Below, one piece after another: positions 42,532 through 50,560 of a stretch of 64,000 nt of DNA. Location: contig NZ_JANIGL010000004.1 in assembly GCF_024518675.1 (NCBI RefSeq), positions 186,001-250,000 on the forward strand, written 5' to 3'. How positions within the stretch are numbered: position 1 is the stretch's first letter; every line of letters begins with the position of its first letter. The position numbers were made by a program, and so were the translations under genes. The notes beneath the pieces are model-generated. The model was not told where the DNA came from and made no database searches. It saw only the letters and a program-made list of their open reading frames with translations. Origin of the DNA: Pseudoalteromonas shioyasakiensis (GTDB lineage: Bacteria > Pseudomonadota > Gammaproteobacteria > Enterobacterales > Alteromonadaceae).

Positions 42532-45480
42532 CTAGAAAGAGTAACGGAAACCGATGTTATATCGAGCACCATACTGATTAGCACGGAGTAACTGCTCAGA
42601 GTAACGAACGTAAGTACGTTGTGTTTCGTCGGTTAAATTTAAACCTTCAAAAAACACCGTAAATTGCTCATTAACTGCGTAGTTTACATTCACATCCCAC
42701 TGGCCGTAGGCTTCAGTGAAAATAGGGGCAGAATGTTGGTCAAAACCAGTTAAAAACTCATCACGCCAGTTATAAGAAAGACGCGCTGATAAGCCATCTA
42801 AGTCATAAATTGCAGAAAAGTTAGCTGAATCACTTAAGCCTGGTAACGCAAATTGGTAACCAATAGTGTCGCGATCGGCTTCAACGTCACCAAATACAAA
42901 TGTTGCATTAGCTGCAATACCAAAACCTGAATCACCAAACATATGTTGTGAAGCAAGCTCCCAACCCCATAAGTTTGCTGTTTCAACATTGGTATCACGT
43001 GATACATAAAAAGTCGCTAACGGGTCTGTAGAGTCACCTAAAATTGGTGTGCCAGACTCGTTACCTAGGTTAGCATTTATTTGGTCGTGGATTGCTTGAT
43101 CCGTAGGTTGGATACCTGCTTCAGCTAAATCTGCACGAGCTTGCTCAGCACGCTCACCAATAAATGCATCCGTAATATCGCCCATAGTTTCTTCAGTGGT
43201 TACATTCACTAAGAAGTTTTCAACCTGTTTACGGTAATAACCAGCAGATAAGTAGCTACCTTCACCGTAATAGTATTCTAGTGATAAGTCGATATTATCA
43301 GCTGTATATGGTTTTAAAGCAGGGTTACCTACAGCCACTTTACGTTGGCCTACTTTAGGGTTACCTAAGAACGATGTTGTTGAGCGAAGTGCGCTAACTG
43401 GAGGGCGCGCTAAACTTCTGCTGTAAGAGAAACGTGCAAGCACATCTTCAACCACTTCAACGTTCATATCAAAGCTTGGTAAAAATTCTTTAGTTGTGCC
43501 TTCACCTGTTGAGAAAGAGCGCTCATCAGCATAAATATACGACCATTCGTTACCATTAACCCATTCCATATTGATAGCTGGACGTTCAAGGCTGCTAGAT
43601 GACACATCTGTTTGCTCATAACGTAAACCTGTGGTGATGTTTACTGGCATACCATTGAATTCAGTTTCAAAGTTAGCTTGCATATAAAATGCTAAGGTCT
43701 TTTCACTAACACGGTGATCATCATCAATTGGACCTGATTGCACTTGACCATTCACATCAGCAGGCCACGTACATGCACCTAAGCCAGCATCTGGATGATC
43801 GCAGTCAATACTTTCTGCAATGGCAACGATTTGGTCAAAATCAGCATCGTAATAGTAGTTTAATAACTTATCACTACCACCCCCTGAGAATCCATCCAGA
43901 AGGCCTGAGCTATCTACACGAGAGAATAAGCTGTCGTCATACCAATCAGCTGATTTAGTCCACCAACCTGCTGCCAATTGCCCTGAATAGGAAGTCGTAG
44001 TACGAAAATCAATTTTAGTATGAGATACACCAAAGTTAATACTTGCTAAAGCGCCACTGTCTTCATTAAACCAAGTACCTTTTAACTGAAACTGGTCAAG
44101 GTCATTAGTATTTTCGTCTTTATTTACACCGGCAAATAAGCTACCCATGTCACTTGGTAAAATTTCAGCTTGGCCATTTGTTAAGGTCATATCAATCAGT
44201 GGGATTTCACCTTGGCTAAAGTCTGCCATTTTTTCATCGATATTAACGGTCGGGTTATCACACCAATCACATGAGGTGTTACCTATGATCATAAATGCAT
44301 CTTGGCCAATACCAACACCTGCACTCGTTGCTGATGAACTATGAGCGTCAAACTCAATGTTTAGGGTATCCGTTACTTGCCAATCAATATTAAAACCAAG
44401 AGATTTGTTTTCGTTTTCAGTTTGGCCTTGGTTTAAGTTGGTAGAGTAGTCGCCACCCACTTCAGTTACTTGTGTATAGGTGCCGTTTTCATTGATGGTA
44501 GCAGCATTTACGTTACCGCCATTGTTAAACCATAAGCCAAAGCTACGACCGTCTTTTTCAAATTCAAGCTTCGAATAGGTGTAATCAACCGTTGCGGTAA
44601 TGTTATCTGTTGGCGCATATTGCAGAACTAATTGGCCGTTTGTACGTTTACGGCTATTGTCTGAAAATGCATACCCTGCGTTTTGCGGATACCAAGTTGA
44701 ACCATCAGCACGTTGATTATTATCAGTTAGGGCAAGGTTTGGAGAAGTAGATAAATCGACATCAGGGATCCAGTTATCAACCGCCATTGATTGCTCACGA
44801 TTGTCGCGCTCTTGTACAGAGCCTGAAATCAAGATTCCAAATTTGTCATCATTAAATGTATTGCTATAAATACCTGAAAGCTCAGGCGTTACGTCACTGC
44901 CGGTTTCGTTTGAAGTATCCATTACGGCTTTAGCACCGATTGATGCGTGCATGCCCGGATTTGAAAGAGGCTTAGCTGTTGTGATGTTAACTGTTGCGCC
45001 AATACCGCCACTAGATGCATCTGCGCGAGCCGTTTTATAAACTTCGACACCGCTTACACTTTCTGTAGCGATATCACCAAAATCAAACGAACGCCCGCCA
45101 GTTGTAGGCATTTGACGATCATTGAGTGTGACTAAGTTAAACTCAGGGCCAAAGCCGCGTACAGTAATTTTACTCCCTTCACCGTTACTACGGTCGATTG
45201 ATACACCTGTGATCCGTTGCAGCGACTCAGCAAGGTTAGTATCAGGGAATTTACCAATGTCTTCAGATGTAATTGCGTCAACAACACCTGCCGATTGGCG
45301 TTTTATGTCCATAGACTTAACTAGACTACCGCGAATGCCTGAAACTTGAATAACTTCCATATCATTTGCAGTTGCGGGCTCTTCTTCGGCGACAGCGTTA
45401 TGAGATGCCAATGCACTTAAACCCATAGCCATTGATAGGCTAACGGCAAGCTGATTTTTCTTAAAAAATGTGTGGTTCAT
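42532..45480 (-). CDS. Large TonB-dependent receptor, predicted glucan-oligosaccharide importer
   Basis: 982-residue outer-membrane receptor of the marine carbohydrate type (TIGR01782-like). Signal peptide about 1-31 (ending NAVA), TonB box MEVIQVSGIRGS (about 41-52), and the plug signature AGVVDAITSEDIGKFPDTNL, LQRITGVSI. A barrel follows, ending in GFRYSF with terminal Phe. CDWCDNP and CDHPDAGLGAC in loops may form disulfides. Two LacI-type operators identical to those of the GH1/GH3/GH16 locus lie 42 and 95 bp upstream, so the ligand is probably a beta-glucan fragment (inference). GGAG lies 7 bases before the ATG. Confidence 0.94.
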   Translation of the reverse strand: MNHTFFKKNQLAVSLSMAMGLSALASHNAVAEEEPATANDMEVIQVSGIRGSLVKSMDIKRQSAGVVDAITSEDIGKFPDTNLAESLQRITGVSIDRSNGEGSKITVRGFGPEFNLVTLNDRQMPTTGGRSFDFGDIATESVSGVEVYKTARADASSGGIGATVNITTAKPLSNPGMHASIGAKAVMDTSNETGSDVTPELSGIYSNTFNDDKFGILISGSVQERDNREQSMAVDNWIPDVDLSTSPNLALTDNNQRADGSTWYPQNAGYAFSDNSRKRTNGQLVLQYAPTDNITATVDYTYSKLEFEKDGRSFGLWFNNGGNVNAATINENGTYTQVTEVGGDYSTNLNQGQTENENKSLGFNIDWQVTDTLNIEFDAHSSSATSAGVGIGQDAFMIIGNTSCDWCDNPTVNIDEKMADFSQGEIPLIDMTLTNGQAEILPSDMGSLFAGVNKDENTNDLDQFQLKGTWFNEDSGALASINFGVSHTKIDFRTTTSYSGQLAAGWWTKSADWYDDSLFSRVDSSGLLDGFSGGGSDKLLNYYYDADFDQIVAIAESIDCDHPDAGLGACTWPADVNGQVQSGPIDDDHRVSEKTLAFYMQANFETEFNGMPVNITTGLRYEQTDVSSSSLERPAINMEWVNGNEWSYIYADERSFSTGEGTTKEFLPSFDMNVEVVEDVLARFSYSRSLARPPVSALRSTTSFLGNPKVGQRKVAVGNPALKPYTADNIDLSLEYYYGEGSYLSAGYYRKQVENFLVNVTTEETMGDITDAFIGERAEQARADLAEAGIQPTDQAIHDQINANLGNESGTPILGDSTDPLATFYVSRDTNVETANLWGWELASQHMFGDSGFGIAANATFVFGDVEADRDTIGYQFALPGLSDSANFSAIYDLDGLSARLSYNWRDEFLTGFDQHSAPIFTEAYGQWDVNVNYAVNEQFTVFFEGLNLTDETQRTYVRYSEQLLRANQYGARYNIGFRYSF

Positions 45481-45521
45481 GCAAATCTCCAGATTTGTTT
45501 TATCTTTTATGATTGTTGTCT

Positions 45522-45535
45522 TGTAAGCGCTTACA
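45522..45535. promoter_or_regulatory. LacI-type operator upstream of the TBDR, copy 3
   Basis: Exact TGTAAGCGCTTACA, 42 bp before the TBDR start, same sequence as in the glucan divergent region 11 kb away. Confidence 0.85.
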
Positions 45536-45574
45536 TGGATGTTAAAAAAAATCGCCGAACCCGACTTTTGTTAA

Positions 45575-45588
45575 TGTAAGCGCTTACA
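45575..45588. promoter_or_regulatory. LacI-type operator upstream of the TBDR, copy 4
   Basis: Fourth exact copy of TGTAAGCGCTTACA, 53 bp (centre to centre) from copy 3, about five helical turns, which suits cooperative or looped binding. Confidence 0.85.
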
Positions 45589-45901
45589 ATAAGTTAGTAG
45601 AAAGTAAAACTCACGTCAATTAAAATCAGTTTTTAAATTAGGTATTAAAGGTTATCTATCTGTATTTATAAGAGTTATTTATCTGCTTAATTTAATTAAA
45701 TACCTCGTATTGTGGTAAATATGTGGCAAAAATCGATTAAAAGGCAGAGTCATGTTGTTAACTTCTCCTTGCGTAAAGTTAACAACAGCAGTGCTTTGAG
45801 CAGTAAAATCCTAAAACAGAATATAAAATCTAGCAGAGACTTAAACACATTTGTTATGCTGGAGCTTCAATTTAGCCATATTTTTTATAGGGTAATGGAT
45901 A
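45589..45901. other. AT-rich intergenic region between TBDR and FAH-family genes
   Basis: No convincing gene; a 66-codon open frame at 45712 lacks a ribosome site and family features. It contains a perfect 12-bp inverted repeat (described separately) and presumably the FAH-gene promoter. Confidence 0.5.
45753..45787. repeat. 12-bp perfect inverted repeat
   Basis: TGTTGTTAACTT (45753-45764) and AAGTTAACAACA (45776-45787) with an 11-base spacer, 115 bp before the FAH-family gene. No T tract follows, so a terminator is unlikely. An operator with two half sites or an RNA hairpin are options. Confidence 0.75.
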
Positions 45902-46516
45902 ATGCCAAGTGAGCAAACTAAAGCAAATATACCTCCTTCAAAAATTGTTTGTGTTGGGCGTAATTATGTTGCACATATTGAAGAGTTAGGTAACCAAGTT
46001 GCGCAGCAAATGGTGGTGTTTTTAAAGCCCAGTAGCGCTATGAGTGAGGTGCTTTTAAGCCAGCACTGCGCAGAAAGCCTGCATTTTGAGACTGAAATAT
46101 GTTTTAAAGTGCAAGGGGGGCAACTAGCTGAAGTTGCTGTTGGTTTAGATTTAACAAAACGTGATTTACAAGCGCAGCTGAAAAACAGCGGCCTCCCTTG
46201 GGAGCGTGCAAAAGCATTTGATGGCGCAGCATTATTTAGTGAATTTGTTGTTATAAAGCAAACTGATATCGCAAAACTACAGGTTTCTTTGCAACTAAAT
46301 AATAAGTTACAACAGCACGGTAATGTTGATTTAATGCTGTATAAACCTGATGTGATTTTAGCGCAGATAAGTGAATTTATGACCCTGAATGATGGCGATA
46401 TTATCATGACAGGTACACCCGCAGGGGTTGGCCAAATACATGCAGGGGATACGTTTAACGCCCAGCTCCACTTGGCTGATCAGCTTCTTGTTGAACAGAG
46501 CTGGGTTGCGCAATAG
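45902..46516 (+). CDS. Fumarylacetoacetate hydrolase (FAH) family protein
   Basis: 204-residue single-domain FAH-fold protein, usually a hydrolase, isomerase or decarboxylase of dicarbonyl acids. Marks: IVCVGRNYVAHIEELG at the start, metal ligands in LHFETEICF (E-x-E), AKAFDGAALFSEFV, and the C-terminal GDIIMTGTPAGVG. The substrate is not predictable; related short proteins act as acylpyruvases or oxaloacetate tautomerases. AGGG lies 9 bases before the ATG. Its last 62 bp overlap the end of the convergent solute-binding gene. Confidence 0.92.
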   Translation: MPSEQTKANIPPSKIVCVGRNYVAHIEELGNQVAQQMVVFLKPSSAMSEVLLSQHCAESLHFETEICFKVQGGQLAEVAVGLDLTKRDLQAQLKNSGLPWERAKAFDGAALFSEFVVIKQTDIAKLQVSLQLNNKLQQHGNVDLMLYKPDVILAQISEFMTLNDGDIIMTGTPAGVGQIHAGDTFNAQLHLADQLLVEQSWVAQ

Positions 46517-47399
46517 GTTGTAATATTTGCTGCTGGTAATACTGATCAAAGTCTGTAAATGTGTTTTTAAGCCATTTGCGTTGACTCTCTTGGTATTTTT
46601 CTGAGGGTAGAATGTTTTGTTCCAGTCTATCATTAATAATCTTTAGGGCCTTTTTAGCAAAATCATTAGGTGCTGTTGCTGAGCAACCAACAGCACCAAG
46701 TACAAACTTTTCTCTAGGGCTGTCGATAGATAAAGTTACAACATTATTCAGCTTTGTATTACGGTTGTAGTAATCAGCTACAAAAGGGTAATCAATTGAA
46801 TAGTCGATATAACCATGGTTTAACCTTGAAATAACAGCGCGACTTTCGTTTTCACTACTCCAACTTAACGAAGCTTTACTATTTATACCTGTATTTTGTG
46901 CAACGGTATTTATCTCATTGGTAAATTTACGTGCAGCTGATTTTCCAAAAATAAAGCTACTATCAGTAAGTAAGCTAATTAATCTTACAGTTGGACCATG
47001 GAGTTGACTAATTTTTTTTGCGTTTGCTGTTGTAGTGATAATACTAAAGGGTGGATAGACAGTTGTTGGAATTGAATACTTGGCTCTGGGTGTACTGTTC
47101 TTTCTATGGATCATACAAGGGTGGCATGCTTTGTGACCCTCGGTTAAATACTTTGTGATACGTTGGTTGGGTATTTGCAAGCGAGTGTGCTTAATCTGTG
47201 GTAATTCTTTTATTAATTGCTCGGTTAAATAATCGCATAACCCTCCATCTGGAGATTGCTCGCTCTTAGCTAAGTGAAAAGGAGCCGTGTCACTGTATAA
47301 CCAGGTGATCTCTTCAATATTCTGCGATGAGCTTGAAAAAGAAATTATAAGCATAAAAGTGCAGGGCATTATTTTAATAATATTTGGAAACTTAGTCAT
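46455..47399 (-). CDS. Periplasmic solute-binding (SBP_bac_3-like, TIGR02285 type) protein
   Basis: 314-residue exported protein with a signal peptide (about 1-26, MLIISFSSSSQ). The bilobed binding-protein fold is suggested by ITWLYSDTAPFHL, the CHPCMIHRKNSTPRAKYS segment, and RLNHGYIDYSIDYPFVADYY. The family has no transport partner here and may sense amino-acid-like ligands. I choose ATG 47399; a longer frame starts at GTG 47429. AGGGAG is 13-14 bases from the ATG, longer than usual. The last 20 residues lie in the overlap with the FAH gene and may be dispensable. Confidence 0.78.
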   Translation of the reverse strand: MTKFPNIIKIMPCTFMLIISFSSSSQNIEEITWLYSDTAPFHLAKSEQSPDGGLCDYLTEQLIKELPQIKHTRLQIPNQRITKYLTEGHKACHPCMIHRKNSTPRAKYSIPTTVYPPFSIITTTANAKKISQLHGPTVRLISLLTDSSFIFGKSAARKFTNEINTVAQNTGINSKASLSWSSENESRAVISRLNHGYIDYSIDYPFVADYYNRNTKLNNVVTLSIDSPREKFVLGAVGCSATAPNDFAKKALKIINDRLEQNILPSEKYQESQRKWLKNTFTDFDQYYQQQILQPIAQPSSVQQEADQPSGAGR

Positions 47400-47464
47400 A
47401 CGGCTATCAAAATCTCCCTGAGAAAACACGGTTAAAGTATAATGGACTTTAATGTATTTTTTTG

Positions 47465-47494
47465 TAAAAAATAATGCCCTTTTTCATGGGCATT
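47465..47494 (-). terminator. Terminator after the aldo/keto reductase gene
   Basis: On the minus strand a 7-bp stem (AATGCCC/GGGCATT, 8-base loop) is followed by a T6 run. It ends the thioesterase-aldo/keto reductase unit. Confidence 0.8.
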
Positions 47495-47507
47495 TATTCA
47501 GTTAGGT

Positions 47508-48560
47508 TTAAAAAGGCACTGGGAACTGTTGATACACCTGAGCGATATCATTCTGTGCTTGCTCGCTTAATTGAATATTAAATGCGTCTATGTTTTCTTT
47601 TAATTGTGCCATATTGGTTGCGCCAATAATTGTCGAAGTAACACCATCTACTTGGTTGCACCATGCGAGGGCTAGCTGGGCAGGCGTGATCCCTAAACCT
47701 GAGGCTATCTTTATATAGTGGTTAATCGCTTGCATCGATGCGGGCGTATTACGAAACAAGCCATTACGCTGAGTTAAAGTCCAGCGGCTACCTTCAGGAC
47801 GTGCGCCATTTTGGTATTTACCACTTAACATTCCACCTGCTAATGGAGACCAAGGTAGATAAGCGACGTCTTCGTGAATGCATTGCTCTATAAGGTATGG
47901 CCAGTCTTTACCGTGAATCAGGCTAAATTCATTTTGAATCGAGGCCATGCGCGGTAAATTATGCTCTTCACTTAATCGTAAAAATTGGCTAATGCCCCAA
48001 GGTGTATCGTCAGATAAGCCACAATGTTTGATTTTTCCGGCTTTAACACAATCGTTTAAACCCTCAAGAATATCGAGCATGCTGGCGGTGTGTTGCTCTG
48101 TATCTGCGTCACTAAAACGCACAGTTCCGGGGAAATGCTTACCAAAATGCGGTGTTGTGCGATTGGGCCAATGTAATTGGTATAAATCGATCACATCAGT
48201 TTGTAAGCGTTGTAATGAGCTCTCGACTGCATCAATGACTGCTTGGCGAGTTATATCTTCACCGTTTCTTACCCAAGGAAGGCCGTTGCCTGCAATTTTA
48301 GTGGCAAGAACGATGTCATCACGTTTGTGCTTATTACGTGATAACCAGTTACCGATGATCGCTTCTGTTTTACCGTAGGTATCAGCGGTCGGCGGCACAG
48401 CATACATCTCAGCAGTATCAATAAAATTAACACCGTTTGCTAAGGCATAGGCAATTTGTTCGTCGGCATCAGCTTGCGTATTTTGCAAGCCCCAAGTCAT
48501 ACTTCCTAAACAGATGCGAGAAACCTCGACACCACTTTTGCCTAACGGGCTATATAACAT
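47508..48560 (-). CDS. Aldo/keto reductase, Tas-like
   Basis: 350-residue NADPH-dependent (beta/alpha)8 oxidoreductase close to E. coli Tas in layout. Catalytic tetrad visible: Asp and Tyr in FIDTAEMYAVPP, Lys in VLATKIAG, and His in YQLHWPNR. The cofactor end STIIGATNMAQLKEN is typical. The natural substrate is unknown. Encoded 11 bp after the thioesterase gene and followed by a terminator, so the two form a small operon. Confidence 0.93.
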   Translation of the reverse strand: MLYSPLGKSGVEVSRICLGSMTWGLQNTQADADEQIAYALANGVNFIDTAEMYAVPPTADTYGKTEAIIGNWLSRNKHKRDDIVLATKIAGNGLPWVRNGEDITRQAVIDAVESSLQRLQTDVIDLYQLHWPNRTTPHFGKHFPGTVRFSDADTEQHTASMLDILEGLNDCVKAGKIKHCGLSDDTPWGISQFLRLSEEHNLPRMASIQNEFSLIHGKDWPYLIEQCIHEDVAYLPWSPLAGGMLSGKYQNGARPEGSRWTLTQRNGLFRNTPASMQAINHYIKIASGLGITPAQLALAWCNQVDGVTSTIIGATNMAQLKENIDAFNIQLSEQAQNDIAQVYQQFPVPF

Positions 48561-48571
48561 GGTTATTCCTT

Positions 48572-49000
48572 TTAATCTTTTGCATAGGTTTTGAGAGCAG
48601 CTAAAAGCGGTTCGCTTAAATTCGCTTTTTTACCTGTTTTGAAATTAAACATCACTACTTGTGATGAACCTACTGTTGTTAATGCATTTTGTTGCTGACT
48701 AAAAACATTGTAGTGCATCATAAAGCGGTCAGCTTGAATATCACTAATGGTGACACCCACTAACACTGTATCAGGAAAGGTAACAGGTCGCTTATAACGT
48801 GCGTTGTTTTCACTGATCACCGGGCCAATCCCTGTTGTTTGTAAATCTTCGAGTAAATTTATTTGATTAAAAAAGTCAATTCGAGCCGTTTCAAAGTAAC
48901 GAAAGTACACCACGTTATTGACGTGTTGAAGGGCGTCCATTTCACCCCAAGCGACGTTTATTTTTGTGTGAATAGGATGTTGTTCTATAAACGATTGCAT
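48572..49000 (-). CDS. Acyl-CoA thioesterase, 4-hydroxybenzoyl-CoA/YbgC-FadM type
   Basis: 142-residue hot-dog-fold thioesterase. The catalytic Asp lies in NVAWGEMDALQHVNNVVYFRYFE split over residues about 16-38 (MDALQHVNN being the family signature); then ARYKRPVTFPDTV and the central strand. It hydrolyses an acyl-CoA; chain preference is unknown. First gene of the two-gene unit with the aldo/keto reductase. Confidence 0.92.
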   Translation of the reverse strand: MQSFIEQHPIHTKINVAWGEMDALQHVNNVVYFRYFETARIDFFNQINLLEDLQTTGIGPVISENNARYKRPVTFPDTVLVGVTISDIQADRFMMHYNVFSQQQNALTTVGSSQVVMFNFKTGKKANLSEPLLAALKTYAKD

Positions 49001-49159
49001 AATAAAGCTCGGTTAATATAAAGAGTACTCAGGTTAGCAATATGCCGCTATGAGCTCAAGAAAATTAGAATAATCACAAAATCATGCTATATTTTTAGGT
49101 TCCAGTTTACGTAAATGATAGCTTTGGTTTGGTATTTTAATGATTTAAAGGAGCGAATT

Positions 49160-49366
49160 ATGAATCCGGTTGCAGCAAAAATCACCAAATGGTTAGCCCT
49201 ACTCGCACTGATATGCTTAGCGATTACTTGCTACGCAATGGGAAATGCCTCGGGAGCAATAGCGTTAGTTATTCTTGGCTTTGTCTTTGAAGGGGCATTT
49301 TGGCTATTTGGTCACAAATTAGTTAGCCGTAAAAAATCAGAGCGCTCACAATCACAAACATCCTAG
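49160..49366 (+). CDS. Small two-helix membrane protein, unknown function
   Basis: 68-residue protein with two hydrophobic helices (about 10-27 and 30-50) and a basic C-terminal tail (RKKSERSQSQ). AAAGGAG sits 6 bases before ATG 49160, which decides this start over the longer frame at 49115. Not recognised as a named family. It lies 33 bp before the LexA box of dinB, with no terminator between. Confidence 0.7.
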   Translation: MNPVAAKITKWLALLALICLAITCYAMGNASGAIALVILGFVFEGAFWLFGHKLVSRKKSERSQSQTS

Positions 49367-49398
49367 CTTGCTAATCACTCAAACATAATTAATAATAG

Positions 49399-49414
49399 CT
49401 GTTCATATATACAG
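49399..49414. promoter_or_regulatory. LexA (SOS) box upstream of dinB
   Basis: CTGTTCATATATACAG, the CTGT-N8-ACAG form of the gammaproteobacterial LexA site with an AT-alternating core, 15 bp before the dinB start. It predicts DNA-damage induction of DinB. Confidence 0.88.
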
Positions 49415-49429
49415 TTGTTTGGTTTGGGA

Positions 49430-50482
49430 ATGAAAAAGTTTATTCATATCGACATGGATTGCTTTTATGCGGCAGTAGAGATGCGTGATAACCCCGCGCT
49501 TGCGAGTGTGCCGCTCGCAATTGGTGGCAATAGCCGTAGAGGGGTGCTATCAACTGCTAATTATATTGCTAGGCAATATGGTGTGCGCTCTGCCATGTCT
49601 AATTACCACGCTAAACAACTGTGCCCAGATTTAGTCATTGTCCCTGGGCGGATGCAGGTCTATAAAGAGATATCCCAGCAAATCCGTGCTATTTTTAAAC
49701 GCTACACCGACTTGATTGAACCCCTTTCTTTAGATGAAGCCTATCTAGATGTAACCGATAGTACCGCCTGTAAAGGCAGTGCTACTTTGATGGCTGAGCA
49801 CATTCGAGCTGATATTTATTCGGCTACTGGGCTTACAGCCTCTGCAGGCGTTGCACCGATTAAGTTTATCGCGAAAATTGCCAGTGACGAAAATAAACCG
49901 AATGGCCAATGTGTGGTGCTACCTGAGCAAGTTGATGATTTTTTAGCGCAACTGCCTTTAGGAAAAATTCCTGGTGTTGGCAAAGTCACCCTCGAAAAGC
50001 TTAATTTGAAAGGCTTATACACTGGGGTTGATGTGTGCGGTAAAGGCGTGAATTGGATGCAGCAACATGTAGGTAATTTCGGGGTCTCACTTTATCAAAA
50101 GTGTGCAGGGTTGCACATTGGCCAAGTATCCACTGAGCGAGTACGCAAGTCACTCAGTGTTGAACACACCTACGAATACAATAAAACCAGCTTACAAGCA
50201 TGCTTAGAGCAACTACCTTTATTACTCGAAGAGTTAACCCGCCGATTACAAAAACAACAGTTAGAGCATCGTATTAATAAGCTCAGTGTGAAAGTTAAAT
50301 TCGCTAATTTTGTGGTGACATCTGCTGATCAGTCCTATCATCAAATTGACACAGCAATTTTTACCGAACTGTTGAGCAAAGCTTATCAGCGTGGCAACCA
50401 ACAACCCGTCAGGCTTTTAGGTATAGGAATTGGCGTAAAAAATGAGCCACAACAGCATCTTCAGTTAAGTATATTAGACTAA
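49430..50482 (+). CDS. dinB: DNA polymerase IV (DinB)
   Basis: Y-family translesion polymerase of 350 residues. Catalytic acids Asp8 (HIDMD) and Asp102/Glu103 (LSLDEAYLD); steric-gate aromatic Phe12-Tyr13 (CFYAA). Thumb helix-hairpin-helix IPGVGKVTLEKL and little-finger domain (about 235-345) are intact. Length matches E. coli Pol IV (351). Start ATG 49430; the TTG at 49415 would fall right at the LexA box edge. The C-terminus lacks an obvious QL-type beta-clamp motif beyond LQLSILD, which may serve. SOS control is predicted by the box upstream. Confidence 0.96.
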   Translation: MKKFIHIDMDCFYAAVEMRDNPALASVPLAIGGNSRRGVLSTANYIARQYGVRSAMSNYHAKQLCPDLVIVPGRMQVYKEISQQIRAIFKRYTDLIEPLSLDEAYLDVTDSTACKGSATLMAEHIRADIYSATGLTASAGVAPIKFIAKIASDENKPNGQCVVLPEQVDDFLAQLPLGKIPGVGKVTLEKLNLKGLYTGVDVCGKGVNWMQQHVGNFGVSLYQKCAGLHIGQVSTERVRKSLSVEHTYEYNKTSLQACLEQLPLLLEELTRRLQKQQLEHRINKLSVKVKFANFVVTSADQSYHQIDTAIFTELLSKAYQRGNQQPVRLLGIGIGVKNEPQQHLQLSILD

Positions 50483-50560
50483 AGGTTTAGAGTAATATTT
50501 AAACAAATCTTGCTAGTGTAGAAATTAAACCACACACAATTAACTATAAGAGAGAATACT

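Noticed and set aside
45712..45912. 66-codon open frame between the TBDR and FAH genes
   Set aside because: No ribosome site, no family features, and it covers a perfect inverted repeat; composition looks non-coding.
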